64,000 nucleotides of DNA, taken from Limnobacter olei (GTDB lineage Bacteria; Pseudomonadota; Gammaproteobacteria; Burkholderiales; Burkholderiaceae_B). The position numbers and the translations under genes were made by a program. Under the pieces are notes generated by a model that saw nothing but the letters and a program-made list of their open reading frames with translations, searched no databases and was not told where the DNA came from. The stretch is taken from contig NZ_JARFJD010000006.1 of NCBI RefSeq assembly GCF_029087225.1, positions 1 through 64,000 on the forward strand. Reading direction: 5' to 3'. Shown here one piece after another: positions 12,151-21,601 of this stretch. The stretch's first letter is position 1; every line of letters begins with the position of its first letter.

Positions 12151-12957
12151 ATGCAGAACACTCTATTTATTGGCGGCGGCAACATGGCATTTGCCATTCT
12201 TGGCGGATTGATTGGCAGTGGCATACCTGCCAGCACATTTCATGTGATTGACCCCAGCCCGGACGCAGCTGCAAAAATGTCCACTTTGAACATTCAGTGC
12301 ACCACAGATTGGCCAAGCAACTTCACTCCGGAAATCGTGGTACTCGCTGTAAAACCTCAACTGATGCAAAGCGTACTGAACAGCCAGGCTGCCCATTTGG
12401 AAAAGGTGTTATTGGTCAGCATTGCCGCGGGTGTCAGCGTGGCTCAAATACAGGACTGGAGCCAGCAGAACAATGCACGTGTGGTGCGCTGCATGCCCAA
12501 CACCCCCGCCTTGGTCTCGCAGGGTATCTCAGGCCTGTTTTTCACCGCGAATTGTTCTGCGGAAGATCGTGGTATTGCCCAGCAAATTTTCAGTAGCTGT
12601 GGTGAAGTTCTGGTGCTGAACCAAGAAGATGAAATCAACGCGGTAACGGCCATTTCAGGCAGTGGTCCTGGCTATGTTTTTTTCATGATGGAAGCCTTAG
12701 CCATGGCCGCGAAAAACCTGGGATTCACTGAGGCGCAGGCCAACTTGTTGGTCAGTCAAACTTTTTTGGGCGCCGCCACACTGGCCAGGCAGTCCAATGA
12801 TTCGTTTGCTACCCTGCGGGAGAAAGTCACGAGCAAAGGAGGCACCACCTTTGCCGGTCTTGAACAGTTGCGCGCGCGTGGCGTGCAGGAAGCCATCGTT
12901 AGCGCAGCCAAATCCGCATGTGAACGTGCCGTCGAACTACAAAAGGGTGTCAGCTAA
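12151..12957 (+). CDS. proC: Pyrroline-5-carboxylate reductase
   Basis: Last step of proline synthesis: reduction of 1-pyrroline-5-carboxylate to L-proline with NAD(P)H. The 268 residues match the family. The N-terminus carries the Rossmann motif (IGGGNMAFAILGG), the middle has CMPNTPALV, and the C-terminal dimerisation domain has the signature SGSGPGYVFF and TSKGGTTFAGL. It follows yggS by 15 nt and is probably cotranscribed. It converges on ubiA with 29 nt between the genes. Confidence 0.97.
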   Translation: MQNTLFIGGGNMAFAILGGLIGSGIPASTFHVIDPSPDAAAKMSTLNIQCTTDWPSNFTPEIVVLAVKPQLMQSVLNSQAAHLEKVLLVSIAAGVSVAQIQDWSQQNNARVVRCMPNTPALVSQGISGLFFTANCSAEDRGIAQQIFSSCGEVLVLNQEDEINAVTAISGSGPGYVFFMMEALAMAAKNLGFTEAQANLLVSQTFLGAATLARQSNDSFATLREKVTSKGGTTFAGLEQLRARGVQEAIVSAAKSACERAVELQKGVS

Positions 12958-12986
12958 GTCAACACCAAACCACGCGCTGGCCGCGC

Positions 12987-13850
12987 TTAAAGAAACTCCA
13001 GTACCAAACCTGCAAACAATGCTGCGCCCAACCAGTTGTTGTGTAGAAATGCCTTGAAGCACAGCGCACGGTCGCGATTGCGGATCAGCATGAAGTGGTA
13101 CACAGCAATACCCACAGCGCACACCCAACCCAACCAAAAAGCTGGGCCAAAGCCCAGTGAACTGGCCACCCACGCCCAAATCAAAAGGCTGGCTGCATAA
13201 CACACCACAATGCCCGCTACATCATATCGGCCCAGGGTAATTGCAGCGGTTTTAATATTGAGTTTCAAATCATCGGGCTTGTCGACCAAGGCGTATTCTG
13301 TGTCGTAAGCCACCGTCCAAAATACATTGGCTACAAAGACAAGCCAAGCGTGCAGGGGCACACTGCCCTGCACCGCGACAAATGCCATTGGAATCGAAAA
13401 ACCAAAGGCAATGCCAAGGTAGGCTTGAGGCATGGGAAAAAAGCGTTTGGTGAACGGGTAGCTGCCCGCCAAAAAAGCGGCGGGAATGCTCATCAAAATG
13501 ACAGACCAACCGAGAGGTAAAGTAATCAGCAAAGCCAAAACAGCCAAGCCAGCGGCCAGCGAGAGGGCCTCTTTTTCACCAATCCGGCCACTGGTCAAAG
13601 GCCTGTTACGGGTTCGCTCCACATGCAAATCAATATCACGATCGGCATAATCGTTAATCGCGCAACCCGCCGACCGCATTAACACCACGCCAGCGATAAA
13701 TATCAGCAGCACATGCCAAGACGGCATGCCCTCAGCTGCCATCCACAAGCCCCACAACGTGGGCCACATCAACAGCAAAATCCCGATGGGCTTATCCAAA
13801 CGCAGAAGCAAGTAATAGTCTCGCAGGCGCGCCTTACTCAGAACAACCAT
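12987..13850 (-). CDS. ubiA: 4-hydroxybenzoate polyprenyltransferase
   Basis: Integral membrane enzyme that attaches the polyprenyl chain to 4-hydroxybenzoate in ubiquinone synthesis. The 287-residue protein has about eight or nine membrane helices, the first Asp-rich motif NDYADRDID followed by RTRNRPLTSG, and a second Asp motif around YDTEYALVDKPDD, both needed for Mg-prenyl diphosphate binding. It starts 3 nt after the oxyR stop codon, so it is almost certainly read from the oxyR transcript. Confidence 0.96.
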   Translation of the reverse strand: MVVLSKARLRDYYLLLRLDKPIGILLLMWPTLWGLWMAAEGMPSWHVLLIFIAGVVLMRSAGCAINDYADRDIDLHVERTRNRPLTSGRIGEKEALSLAAGLAVLALLITLPLGWSVILMSIPAAFLAGSYPFTKRFFPMPQAYLGIAFGFSIPMAFVAVQGSVPLHAWLVFVANVFWTVAYDTEYALVDKPDDLKLNIKTAAITLGRYDVAGIVVCYAASLLIWAWVASSLGFGPAFWLGWVCAVGIAVYHFMLIRNRDRALCFKAFLHNNWLGAALFAGLVLEFL

Positions 13851-13853
13851 CGA

Positions 13854-14798
13854 TTAACGCACCATTTGAGGTGCATCCAGAAACTCAACACCATTCAGGT
13901 CGCATTCCATGATTGCATCGCGCAAAGCCTCCAAGGCCTCACGCCGCCCAAAACTTTTTCGCCACACCAGCGCAACCGTGCGGCGCGTGTCGTCGTCGGC
14001 CAGCGGAATATAAGTCAACAAACTTTCCTTGGGAACGGGGTTAGGTACAGAACTTGAGGGCAACACGGTAATCCCCACACCCGAGGCAACCATGTGGCGA
14101 ATCGTTTCTAGTGAACTTCCCTCGAAAGTACGTTGAATGCCTTCTGACGATTGCGAGAATCGGGACAGTTCCGGGCACACACCCAACACCTGGTCCCTGA
14201 AACAGTGCCCAGTGCCGAGCAACAGCATGTTCTCGGTGCGAAGGTCATCGGACTTGATCGCTTTTTCGTTGGCCCAACGGTGAGACTTCGGCAAAGCCAC
14301 CATGAAGGGCTCGTCATACAAAGGCTGAATCACAAAACCCGATTCATTGATCGGCAAGGCCAACACTGCCACATCAATTTCGCCCTGTTTCAACAACTCA
14401 AGCAGGCGCACCGTGAAATTTTCTTGCAACACCAGCGGCATGGAAGGCACTCGCTGAATCATGCTGGAAACCAGGCCTGGCAACAAATAGGGGCCAATCG
14501 TGTAAATGACACCGACCCGAAGCGGGCCTGCCAACGGGTCCATCCCCTGCTGTGCAATGCTCTTGATGGCAGAAGCCTCTTCAAGCACACGCTGCGCCTG
14601 AACCACAATGCGCTCACCCACCGGCGTTAGGGACACCTCGTTGGAACCCCTTTCAAACAGGGACACACTCAGTTCTTCTTCCAGTTTTTTGATGGCCACA
14701 GACAAGGTGGGCTGGCTGACAAAACAAGCGTCCGCGGCGCGGCCGAAATGCTTTTCGCGGGCCAAAGCGACTATGTACTTGAGTTCAGTGAGAGTCAT
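13854..14798 (-). CDS. oxyR: Hydrogen peroxide-sensing LysR regulator OxyR
   Basis: Redox-activated transcription factor for peroxide defence genes. The 314-residue protein has an N-terminal LysR helix-turn-helix (about 1-60). In the effector domain is GTGHCFRDQVLGVC, in which the two redox cysteines fall exactly at positions 199 and 208, as in E. coli OxyR. This makes the call much firmer than generic LysR. It is followed by ubiA after 3 nt. Its own promoter must lie in the 81 nt between its start and the upstream permease gene's end. In several Burkholderiales oxyR adjoins recG; here the two are separated by the permease and ridA. Confidence 0.96.
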   Translation of the reverse strand: MTLTELKYIVALAREKHFGRAADACFVSQPTLSVAIKKLEEELSVSLFERGSNEVSLTPVGERIVVQAQRVLEEASAIKSIAQQGMDPLAGPLRVGVIYTIGPYLLPGLVSSMIQRVPSMPLVLQENFTVRLLELLKQGEIDVAVLALPINESGFVIQPLYDEPFMVALPKSHRWANEKAIKSDDLRTENMLLLGTGHCFRDQVLGVCPELSRFSQSSEGIQRTFEGSSLETIRHMVASGVGITVLPSSSVPNPVPKESLLTYIPLADDDTRRTVALVWRKSFGRREALEALRDAIMECDLNGVEFLDAPQMVR

Positions 14799-14879
14799 TT
14801 AATTTTGCTATCAAAACTGCGAGTGCAATTATTATTGCAAACACAGCCCTATCAAGCAACACATCTTTTCTTGATCACC

Positions 14880-16865
14880 TTAAAGCCGCATCGGCAAAAT
14901 CACCATTTGCTGGCCGGCATTGTGCAAACGGCGTTGAAGTTCCAATGCCGCTTGGTTGTGCAACAACCGAGTCAGGACATTTTCATTTTCAAACACCAGT
15001 TTGCTGGTGAAGAAAATTGCGTTGGGGTGGTTTTCAGCAACCTCTTTCGCCAGATTCGTCAACTCTTCCACCGCATCGGTTCCAAACGACAAATAACTCT
15101 TGGCGCGCAAGCCATGGCTGCGGCAAAAATTCACGAAGTAATTCAAAGAAACTGACGCATCAACACGCATGGCCTCCAGGGCCTCGCGCCCCCCATAAGC
15201 CTTGGAGTCCACGGTGCGCGCGTTCATGAACACAAAGTTCTGAAAGTGGTTCGGAAACATGCGTTGCACCCAAAGCAAAGCATGCAAGCCACCCCCGCGG
15301 CTATTGCCCACAATGAATACCGCCGTATTGCCATCGGGAATCAACTCGGGTGGCGAGTGTGCCGAGCCATATTGGGCCATGGCAAACACCTCATCAATCT
15401 TCGCGATCTTATCCTTGGTGTCCCGGTAGTGGTTGCGCACCCACAAGCACACCAACACCACCACCGTGGTGATCAGCATGGTGATCCATCCACCTTGAAA
15501 AAACTGGGTAATGATGGTGCCCAACAAAATGGATGCGGAAACAGCAAAGCCGAGCGAGGCCGACAAAATACCTTTGATGAAACGTTTCTCGTGGCGATTT
15601 TTAAGCCAGTAAACGCACAGCCCCAACATGGACAGGCTGAACACAATAAACACATTGATGGAAAACAGCACCACCAACAAGTCCACATTCGCATCGCTTA
15701 GGTAAATAGCCACCAAAGCCAAACCACCCATCAGCATGATGCCGTTCTTGGTCACAAAACGGTTGGACAAATAACGAAACTGGTGGGGCAACCAGGAGTC
15801 AATCGCCATGGTCGACAACACCCGTGGCCCCACCGCAAATGCCACATGGGCAGCCAACAACAGCACTGCCGTTTCAAGACCCAGCATCACCAGCAAACCC
15901 AAAATAACGTAAGGCCAGTCCCAGCCAAGGTCGGTGAATACCCTTTCAAACAGCACACCATTCAAAGCCATGGTGGGTTCAAGGTTCACGTCCCACAGTG
16001 AATACAAGGCAGCAAGACTTGCGGCAGCAAAGGCTAGGGCAAAGGCGACATAAGCCAGCATTTTTCTGCGGTTCTCGCTGCTTTGCCTGTACCGGCTTAA
16101 TTGCACCGTGTCAGAGGCCGCCTCAATGCCGGTGTAGGTGCCACCACCCAGAAAAAAACCCCGTGCAAAAATTGCCAACACTGGCAACCAACCCAAGGTA
16201 TTTAAATCGGACTCGGTGGTTTCAATGCTGCGCTTGACCACCCCGCCAATGTCCTGAAAGTGATCCGAGAAACCCACCAGAATGAAAACCAGATGAGTTA
16301 ACAGAAAAGCCACAAACAGGTACTTGAAAGGTTTTAGGTTCAAGTGCCGCCCCTGAATATGGAAATTCATCAAGGCAAGCATCAAGGCCATAGAGACCCA
16401 CACGCGGTACTCGTAAAAATAGGGAGGCAAAAAGCTGAACATCAAGTGGGTTGATGCGCTAATACCCAAGGCCACCATCAGTACATAATCCACCAGCAGT
16501 GCAGCACCAGCGATCAAACCCACTTTTGGGCCAAGCAAATTGGTGGCCATGGCATAGCCGCCACCGCCTTTCGGGAAAAGCTCGGTGACACGGAAATAGG
16601 TGAGAGAAACCAAGAGAATTGAAAGGGCTGTCAACAAGCCCAGAAACAAGAGCAAATGGCGCGATTCGCCCAGTGCCTTGAATGATTCTTCGGGGCCGAA
16701 AGCCACTGACGCCAAACCACAAGCCCCTACGGCAACCCACGCGTATCTCTCGGAGAAAATATCATCGCGTTCATCCGCCGCAAGGGAGGTTGACGCCGAG
16801 CGTGGCACAGCAGATTGTTGACCAAGCGTGGCGTTGGCCTTGCCTGACTTCGGGGGTTGACTCAT
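14880..16865 (-). CDS. APC-superfamily permease with large cytosolic C-terminal domain
   Basis: An inner-membrane secondary transporter of the amino acid-polyamine-organocation superfamily; the substrate cannot be told from sequence. The 661-residue protein has a basic, polar N-terminus (about 35 residues), roughly 12 membrane helices (about 40-490), and a soluble C-terminal part of about 150 residues. The first helix region (GLASVAFGPEES) and PKGGGGYAMA in helices 1-3 fit APC transporters. The C-terminal part contains AVFIVGNSRGGGLHALLW and an alternating alpha/beta pattern reminiscent of a nucleotide- or USP-like fold. I took ATG 16865 (MSQPPKSG); a longer in-frame start adds a cysteine-rich stretch that looks non-coding. 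Confidence 0.8.
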   Translation of the reverse strand: MSQPPKSGKANATLGQQSAVPRSASTSLAADERDDIFSERYAWVAVGACGLASVAFGPEESFKALGESRHLLLFLGLLTALSILLVSLTYFRVTELFPKGGGGYAMATNLLGPKVGLIAGAALLVDYVLMVALGISASTHLMFSFLPPYFYEYRVWVSMALMLALMNFHIQGRHLNLKPFKYLFVAFLLTHLVFILVGFSDHFQDIGGVVKRSIETTESDLNTLGWLPVLAIFARGFFLGGGTYTGIEAASDTVQLSRYRQSSENRRKMLAYVAFALAFAAASLAALYSLWDVNLEPTMALNGVLFERVFTDLGWDWPYVILGLLVMLGLETAVLLLAAHVAFAVGPRVLSTMAIDSWLPHQFRYLSNRFVTKNGIMLMGGLALVAIYLSDANVDLLVVLFSINVFIVFSLSMLGLCVYWLKNRHEKRFIKGILSASLGFAVSASILLGTIITQFFQGGWITMLITTVVVLVCLWVRNHYRDTKDKIAKIDEVFAMAQYGSAHSPPELIPDGNTAVFIVGNSRGGGLHALLWVQRMFPNHFQNFVFMNARTVDSKAYGGREALEAMRVDASVSLNYFVNFCRSHGLRAKSYLSFGTDAVEELTNLAKEVAENHPNAIFFTSKLVFENENVLTRLLHNQAALELQRRLHNAGQQMVILPMRL

Positions 16866-16998
16866 GCGTACATTGCAGCGCAACAAACAAGTCGAGTATG
16901 GTATACCGTCCCCATGAGCAACACAATGCACCTCTCGGCGTTATCATGGCAACTGAGCGAATTTAGATCCATTTACCCAAACACAAACTGCACTCAAA

Positions 16999-17382
16999 AT
17001 GACACAAGCTACTGTTGTTTCCACCTCCAAAGCCCCCGCCGCAATCGGCCCGTACAGCCAAGCCATCAAGCTCGGTAACCTCGTATTCACCTCGGGCCAA
17101 ATTGGCCTGAACCCTGCCACCGGCGACTTGATCGGCCCTGGCACCGAGGAGCAGGCACGCCAGGCATTCAGCAACTTGAAAGCCGTTGCCGAAGAAGCAG
17201 GCGGCAGCCTGGCCAACGTCGTGAAATTCACCTTGTTCCTGACCGACCTCAGTGAATTCGCCCAAGTCAACGCCATTATGCAAGAGTACGTGTCTGCCCC
17301 ATTCCCCGCCCGGTCTACGGTGGGGGTGGCCAGCCTGCCCAAGGGTGCACGTTTTGAAGTTGAAGCCATTTTGTCCCTGTAA
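16999..17382 (+). CDS. ridA: RidA-family enamine/imine deaminase
   Basis: Hydrolyses reactive 2-aminoacrylate and related enamine/imine intermediates released by PLP enzymes, protecting them from damage. The 127-residue protein is full length for the YjgF/YER057c/UK114 family and has the catalytic arginine in FPARSTVGV (Arg105) and the conserved glutamate in RFEVEAI (Glu120), with GPYSQA near the N-terminus. The ATG has no clear Shine-Dalgarno sequence. It is divergent from the permease (133 nt between starts) and 21 nt ahead of recG, so the two probably form one transcription unit. Confidence 0.94.
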   Translation: MTQATVVSTSKAPAAIGPYSQAIKLGNLVFTSGQIGLNPATGDLIGPGTEEQARQAFSNLKAVAEEAGGSLANVVKFTLFLTDLSEFAQVNAIMQEYVSAPFPARSTVGVASLPKGARFEVEAILSL

Positions 17383-17403
17383 CAGCCTACTCAAGTCAAA
17401 CAC

Positions 17404-19515
17404 TTGACCGCAGCAGCCCCCCAACAACCACCCTGCTTCGAGGAGCTGCTGCCGCTGCCCTTGTCTGTTGCAGACGCGGTGGGCAGCCTGCTGACAGCCC
17501 CGCACTGGATGGGACTGGCCTTGCACCTGCCACTTCGTTTTGAAGACAAGGCCTCAATCACGGCCATGGACTCACTTCAGCTTGGGCAAAAGGTGAACTT
17601 GCTGGCCACCGTGGTTGGCACCGAAGTGCAATACCACCCACGCAAACAACTGCGGGTTTGGGTTGAAGACGGCGACACCAGCTTGCTATTGCGTTGGCTT
17701 CATTTCTACCCCGGGCTGCAGCAAAAACTCCGCGAAGGCACCCGAATTCAAATCAGCGGTCAAATCCGGCAGGGCTACGGCACATTCGAGATGGTGCACC
17801 CCACCGTGAAAATTGCCCCGCCTGGGACCCTGGATGAAACCGCCAACCAAAAAGCGGCCACGACAAACTCGAATGCCGTACTTGAACCTGTTTATCCCAG
17901 CACCGGGCAATTGAAACAAAGCGACTGGCACCGCTGGATGAAAAAGCTGCCGGCAGCCTGTTTCATCGATACCTTGCCCACCAAGCTGTGCAAAAAATAC
18001 AAGTTGCTATCTTGGCCAACTGCCCTGCAAACCTTGCATGGCCAGGCCAAACCCGAAGAACTCTATGACCTGAACTTGCGCACCCATCCTGCCTGGACAC
18101 GTGTGAAGGTAGATGAACTTCTGGCCCAACAACTGTTGCTTCGTGAATACCGACAACAGCGCACCCAGGAAAAGGCAAGTCCGCTAAAAGCCTTGAAAAC
18201 CTCAAAAACCAGCTTGGTCCGGCAGTTCATAGCCCAATTGCCCTTCAAGCTGACAGGGGCTCAGGAACGAGCCTGCCAGGAAATTTTCGAAGACCTCGCC
18301 AACCCCTATCCCATGCAACGTTTGCTTCAGGGCGACGTGGGAAGCGGCAAAACACTGGTGGCTGCGCTGGCCTGTTTGCGAACCATCGAGAACGGAAAAC
18401 AGGCCGCAATTTTGGCGCCCACCGAAGTGTTGGCGGCACAGCACCACCACAAGCTAACGCCATTGTTTGAAGCGGTGGGCGTGCGCTGCGCGAAACTTCA
18501 GGGTGCCATGAAAAAAAGTGAAAAAGACCGCACCCTGAGTGCACTTGCTGAGGGAGAAATCGATGTCGTTATCGGTACACATGCCTTGGTTCAAGACCAT
18601 GTCGAGTTTCATGCATTGGCACTGGTTGTAGTCGATGAACAGCACCGCTTCGGCGTGGCCCAACGCCTGTCACTGATTGCCAAGGCAAGTAATGGGCACT
18701 TGGCCCACCAACTCATGATGAGTGCAACACCCATTCCACGTACACTGGCGCAAACTTATTTATCCGACCTTGCGGTGTCCAACCTGGATGAAAAACCACC
18801 CGGCAGAAAACCCATCATCACCAAACTTTTTTCCCAGAAAAAACGGGAGCAACTCATTTCAGCCATTGAAGGTGAAATTGACAAAGGCCAGCAAGTGTAT
18901 TGGGTGTGCCCACTGATCGAAGAAAGCGAAACACTCGACCTACAGGCGGCACAAGCCACCTACACCGACCTGTGCGAACAACTTCCCACTAGGCGAATTG
19001 GTCTGCTACACGGCAAACAAGACGCCAAACTGAAGCAAGCCACCATGGCTGCATTTGCAGCAGGTGAACTTGATTTGCTGGTGTCCACTACAGTGATTGA
19101 AGTTGGCGTAGACGTGGGCAATGCCAGCCTGATGGTGATTGACCAGGCCGAACGTTTTGGCCTGGCACAGCTTCACCAACTGCGTGGACGCGTGGGGCGA
19201 GGCAGCGTGCAAAGCGTGTGCGTGCTGCTCTATGGCGGGCCTTTATCAAACACCTCCAAGTTGCGCTTGAAAGCCATGCATGAAAGCGACGATGGATTTT
19301 ATCTTGCTGAAAAAGACCTGGAAATTCGAGGTCCTGGCGAATTACTGGGCAAGCGGCAATCGGGTTTGCCGATGATGCGCTACGCCGACCCACTGGTTGA
19401 CAAAGAGTTACTGGAATTGGCGAGAACCCTGGCTCAACAAATGCCACCAGATGCAGAGAACACACGCCGGCACATACAACGGTGGATTGAAGAAACACCT
19501 TGGTGGTTGAGTTAA
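17404..19515 (+). CDS. recG: ATP-dependent DNA helicase RecG
   Basis: Remodels stalled replication forks and branched recombination intermediates. The 703-residue protein has an N-terminal wedge domain with OB-fold (about 60-160), Walker A GDVGSGKT at about 310-317, DEQH box at 411-414, and the C-terminal helicase lobe with DQAERFGLAQLHQLRGRVGRG followed by the TRG-type tail (DLEIRGPGELLG, RQSGLPMMRYAD). The start is a TTG at 17404, chosen because it leaves 21 nt after ridA and gives the normal length. An intrinsic terminator lies 33 nt downstream. Confidence 0.96.
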   Translation: MTAAAPQQPPCFEELLPLPLSVADAVGSLLTAPHWMGLALHLPLRFEDKASITAMDSLQLGQKVNLLATVVGTEVQYHPRKQLRVWVEDGDTSLLLRWLHFYPGLQQKLREGTRIQISGQIRQGYGTFEMVHPTVKIAPPGTLDETANQKAATTNSNAVLEPVYPSTGQLKQSDWHRWMKKLPAACFIDTLPTKLCKKYKLLSWPTALQTLHGQAKPEELYDLNLRTHPAWTRVKVDELLAQQLLLREYRQQRTQEKASPLKALKTSKTSLVRQFIAQLPFKLTGAQERACQEIFEDLANPYPMQRLLQGDVGSGKTLVAALACLRTIENGKQAAILAPTEVLAAQHHHKLTPLFEAVGVRCAKLQGAMKKSEKDRTLSALAEGEIDVVIGTHALVQDHVEFHALALVVVDEQHRFGVAQRLSLIAKASNGHLAHQLMMSATPIPRTLAQTYLSDLAVSNLDEKPPGRKPIITKLFSQKKREQLISAIEGEIDKGQQVYWVCPLIEESETLDLQAAQATYTDLCEQLPTRRIGLLHGKQDAKLKQATMAAFAAGELDLLVSTTVIEVGVDVGNASLMVIDQAERFGLAQLHQLRGRVGRGSVQSVCVLLYGGPLSNTSKLRLKAMHESDDGFYLAEKDLEIRGPGELLGKRQSGLPMMRYADPLVDKELLELARTLAQQMPPDAENTRRHIQRWIEETPWWLS

Positions 19516-19548
19516 AAATTAGCTAAAAATGCCCAGATAGGCGTGTGG

Positions 19549-19589
19549 AAAACAAAAAGCCAGTTCGCAAAGAACTGGCTTTTTGTTTT
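19549..19589. terminator. Bidirectional intrinsic terminator between recG and rplS
   Basis: A perfect 18-bp inverted repeat with a 5-nt loop (gcaaa). Its GC core is gccagttc / gaactggc, flanked by A-rich and T-rich arms, so both strands end in a T-run. It sits between two convergent genes and can stop transcription from both recG and the rpsP-rplS operon. Confidence 0.9.
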
Positions 19590-19643
19590 ACCTGGCTATG
19601 TTCTAGCTAGGGTATGCTACCAAGGCGAATGACAATAAAATGC

Positions 19644-20024
19644 TTATTCAGCAGATTGCTTGTTCGCACGGTTGGGCAACTTTTCCTTGATACGTGCGGA
19701 CTTGCCTGAACGATCACGCAGGTAGTACAGCTTGGCTCGACGAACATCACCACGACGCTTCAATTCGATCTTTTCGATAGAAGGTGAATATAGCTGGAAT
19801 GTACGTTCTACGCCTTCGCCAGATGAAATCTTACGAACGATAAAAGACGAATTCAAACCACGGTTACGACGGGCGATGACCACACCTTCGTAAGCCTGCA
19901 GGCGTGAACGTGTGCCTTCGATTACGCGAACACTTACGATTACGGTGTCGCCGGGGGCGAACTCGGGAATTTCTTTACCCAAGCGAGCAATTTCTTCTTG
20001 CTCAAGTTGTTGAATCAAATTCAT
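19644..20024 (-). CDS. rplS: 50S ribosomal protein L19
   Basis: Large-subunit protein at the 30S-50S interface. The 126-residue protein from ATG 20024 begins [17 protein letters not shown] and contains the family signature with [27 protein letters not shown] and FTVRKIS-like segments, ending in a lysine-rich tail. A GGAG ribosome-binding site precedes the chosen ATG; an in-frame upstream start would add 19 residues not seen in L19. It is the last gene of the rpsP operon, but a 120-nt leader separates it from trmD. Confidence 0.97.
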   Translation of the reverse strand: MNLIQQLEQEEIARLGKEIPEFAPGDTVIVSVRVIEGTRSRLQAYEGVVIARRNRGLNSSFIVRKISSGEGVERTFQLYSPSIEKIELKRRGDVRRAKLYYLRDRSGKSARIKEKLPNRANKQSAE

Positions 20025-20059
20025 TGATAGCTCCAAATCATCATTCACGGGCTTTTTTG

Positions 20060-20075
20060 ACTCAATGAATTGAGT
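20060..20075 (-). promoter_or_regulatory. Inverted repeat in the rplS leader
   Basis: A perfect 7-bp inverted repeat (ACTCAAT / ATTGAGT with a 2-nt centre), ending 36 nt before the rplS start codon. It is AT-rich and not followed by a T-run in the gene direction, so it is not a terminator. It could be an RNA hairpin in a ribosomal protein leader or a DNA operator; nothing in the sequence decides between these. Confidence 0.3.
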
Positions 20076-20144
20076 ATGCACCGCCAGAGGATGAAAACAT
20101 TAAAAGGTGTCTGCCTGTAAATTCAATACGAGCAATCCACCAAC

Positions 20145-20885
20145 CTAGACCTTCTTGCCAGCGTTGCCTGTTTGATTTTTTGAATCAGAATCAGGGTTGC
20201 CCAGCAATTCAGGCCGAAAGCGTTCCGTGTAAACTTTCGCTTGCTCAAAACGCCAACTTTCTATTTTCGCATGATTTCCAGACAAAAGCACGTTCGGAAC
20301 TGCTTTATTTTCAAAAACTTCCGGGCGAGTGTAGTGTGGACAATCCAGTAAACCCGCCTCAAATGAATCTTGGCTAGCCGACAAGGCATGGTTCAACACA
20401 TCGGGCAGCAAACGTACCCAAGCGTCAACAAAACAAGCCACAGCCAGCTCGCCACCAGAAAGCACAAAGTCGCCCAAACAGTAAGTTTGCTCAACATACT
20501 CGTCGATAAAGCGTTGATCCACGCCCTCGTAACGACCGCACAGTAAAATTGCGCCCGCACCCTGGTCGCTGAAAGCCCGAATATCCGCCTGTTTCAACAA
20601 CGGGCCATGCGGTGTTAAAAAAATCAAAGGCGCACTGTCACCGCGCGCTTGGCGAATCGCCTTGACGCAACGCACCAAGGGCTCCGCCAGCATCACCATA
20701 CCCGGGCCACCGCCGTAAGGCCTGTCGTCAACGGTGCGATGGGGGTCATCTGTGAAATCGCGGGGATTCCAGCAGTTCAGTTCAAACAACTGCTTTTTCA
20801 AGGCCCTGCCCACCACACCCAACTCAACCAAACTCGGAAACTGGTCAGGAAAAAGGGTGATCACATCAAAGCGAGGGCCTGGCAT
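20145..20885 (-). CDS. trmD: tRNA (guanine37-N1)-methyltransferase
   Basis: Methylates G37 next to the anticodon to prevent frameshifting. The 246-residue protein is a SPOUT enzyme with the trefoil-knot motifs [10 protein letters not shown] and [11 protein letters not shown], the N-terminal FDVITLFP, and [12 protein letters not shown] chose ATG 20885, which overlaps the rimM stop codon by one base (TGATG) and gives [13 protein letters not shown]; an in-frame start 18 nt upstream is possible but unnecessary. The coupling to rimM is the standard operon order. Confidence 0.96.
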   Translation of the reverse strand: MPGPRFDVITLFPDQFPSLVELGVVGRALKKQLFELNCWNPRDFTDDPHRTVDDRPYGGGPGMVMLAEPLVRCVKAIRQARGDSAPLIFLTPHGPLLKQADIRAFSDQGAGAILLCGRYEGVDQRFIDEYVEQTYCLGDFVLSGGELAVACFVDAWVRLLPDVLNHALSASQDSFEAGLLDCPHYTRPEVFENKAVPNVLLSGNHAKIESWRFEQAKVYTERFRPELLGNPDSDSKNQTGNAGKKV

Positions 20886-21451
20886 CAATAATCTTCCTGC
20901 CAATCTGCTTGAATCTGTTTGGCCTGCGTGTCCACATTCACAATATATGCGGCCACAAATGGAATCAGCATTTCCTGCTCAGCCTCACCCTTGACAGACA
21001 AAATGGGGTGAGCCCCATGGTCAACAACCTGAGTGACTGTGCCCAACACCTTACCTTCCAGATTGCTTACCAGGCATCCGACCAAATCGACCCAGTAATA
21101 TTCACCTTCAGCGGTTGAGGGAAAGCGTGCGCGAGATACATAAACCCGTCGCCCCTTGAACTGGGCAGCCAGTTCGGGCTGCTCTATGCCCTCAAGGTGC
21201 GCGACAATTCGACTGGAGTGTGGCTTGCTTTGCAAAACACGAAATGGCTCAAATACCAGTTCTTCGAACTTCGGCGGTGCCGTGCGACGCACAGCTGCGC
21301 CTTCAGAAGCGGGCAAACGTGAAACCCACCATTGCTTGCTTTTCAACAAGACATCCGGCTCTTCAGATGAAGGCAACACATTGACCCAGCCCTTCAGACC
21401 GTAGGGTTCACCAATTCGCCCCAGTTCTACCAAATCGTCAGGTACATTCAT
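20885..21451 (-). CDS. rimM: 16S rRNA processing protein RimM
   Basis: Assembly factor for the 30S subunit head that works with S19 and 16S rRNA maturation. The 188-residue protein has the N-terminal RimM barrel ([18 protein letters not shown]) and the C-terminal PRC-barrel half ([23 protein letters not shown]). I chose ATG 21451; the frame is open further upstream, but that part is a hydrophobic stretch not seen in RimM. The ribosome-binding site is weak. It overlaps trmD by one base. A terminator-like hairpin lies 30 nt upstream of its start. Confidence 0.93.
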   Translation of the reverse strand: MNVPDDLVELGRIGEPYGLKGWVNVLPSSEEPDVLLKSKQWWVSRLPASEGAAVRRTAPPKFEELVFEPFRVLQSKPHSSRIVAHLEGIEQPELAAQFKGRRVYVSRARFPSTAEGEYYWVDLVGCLVSNLEGKVLGTVTQVVDHGAHPILSVKGEAEQEMLIPFVAAYIVNVDTQAKQIQADWQEDY

Positions 21452-21481
21452 GCTCGGTGTCCAAAAATGGGCAAACCACAA

Positions 21482-21523
21482 AACCAAAAGCAAAAGTCCG
21501 CGAACGTAGCATCCACGGACTTT
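21482..21523 (-). terminator. Terminator-like hairpin between rpsP and rimM
   Basis: On the minus strand a 10-bp stem (AAAGTCCGTG with CGCGGACTTT, one G-U pair, 11-nt loop) is followed by T-rich runs (TTTTGCTTTT). It lies in the 150-nt rpsP-rimM gap and resembles a leaky intrinsic terminator that would lower expression of rimM and trmD relative to rpsP. Function is inferred from shape only. Confidence 0.6.
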
Positions 21524-21601
21524 GTGTAACAACCTGCTTTTCGACCTGCGTTTGTTCCAAAATTAACCGGATCAAACTCGCCGGTGTTAAAGCTTGCAGT
21601 A

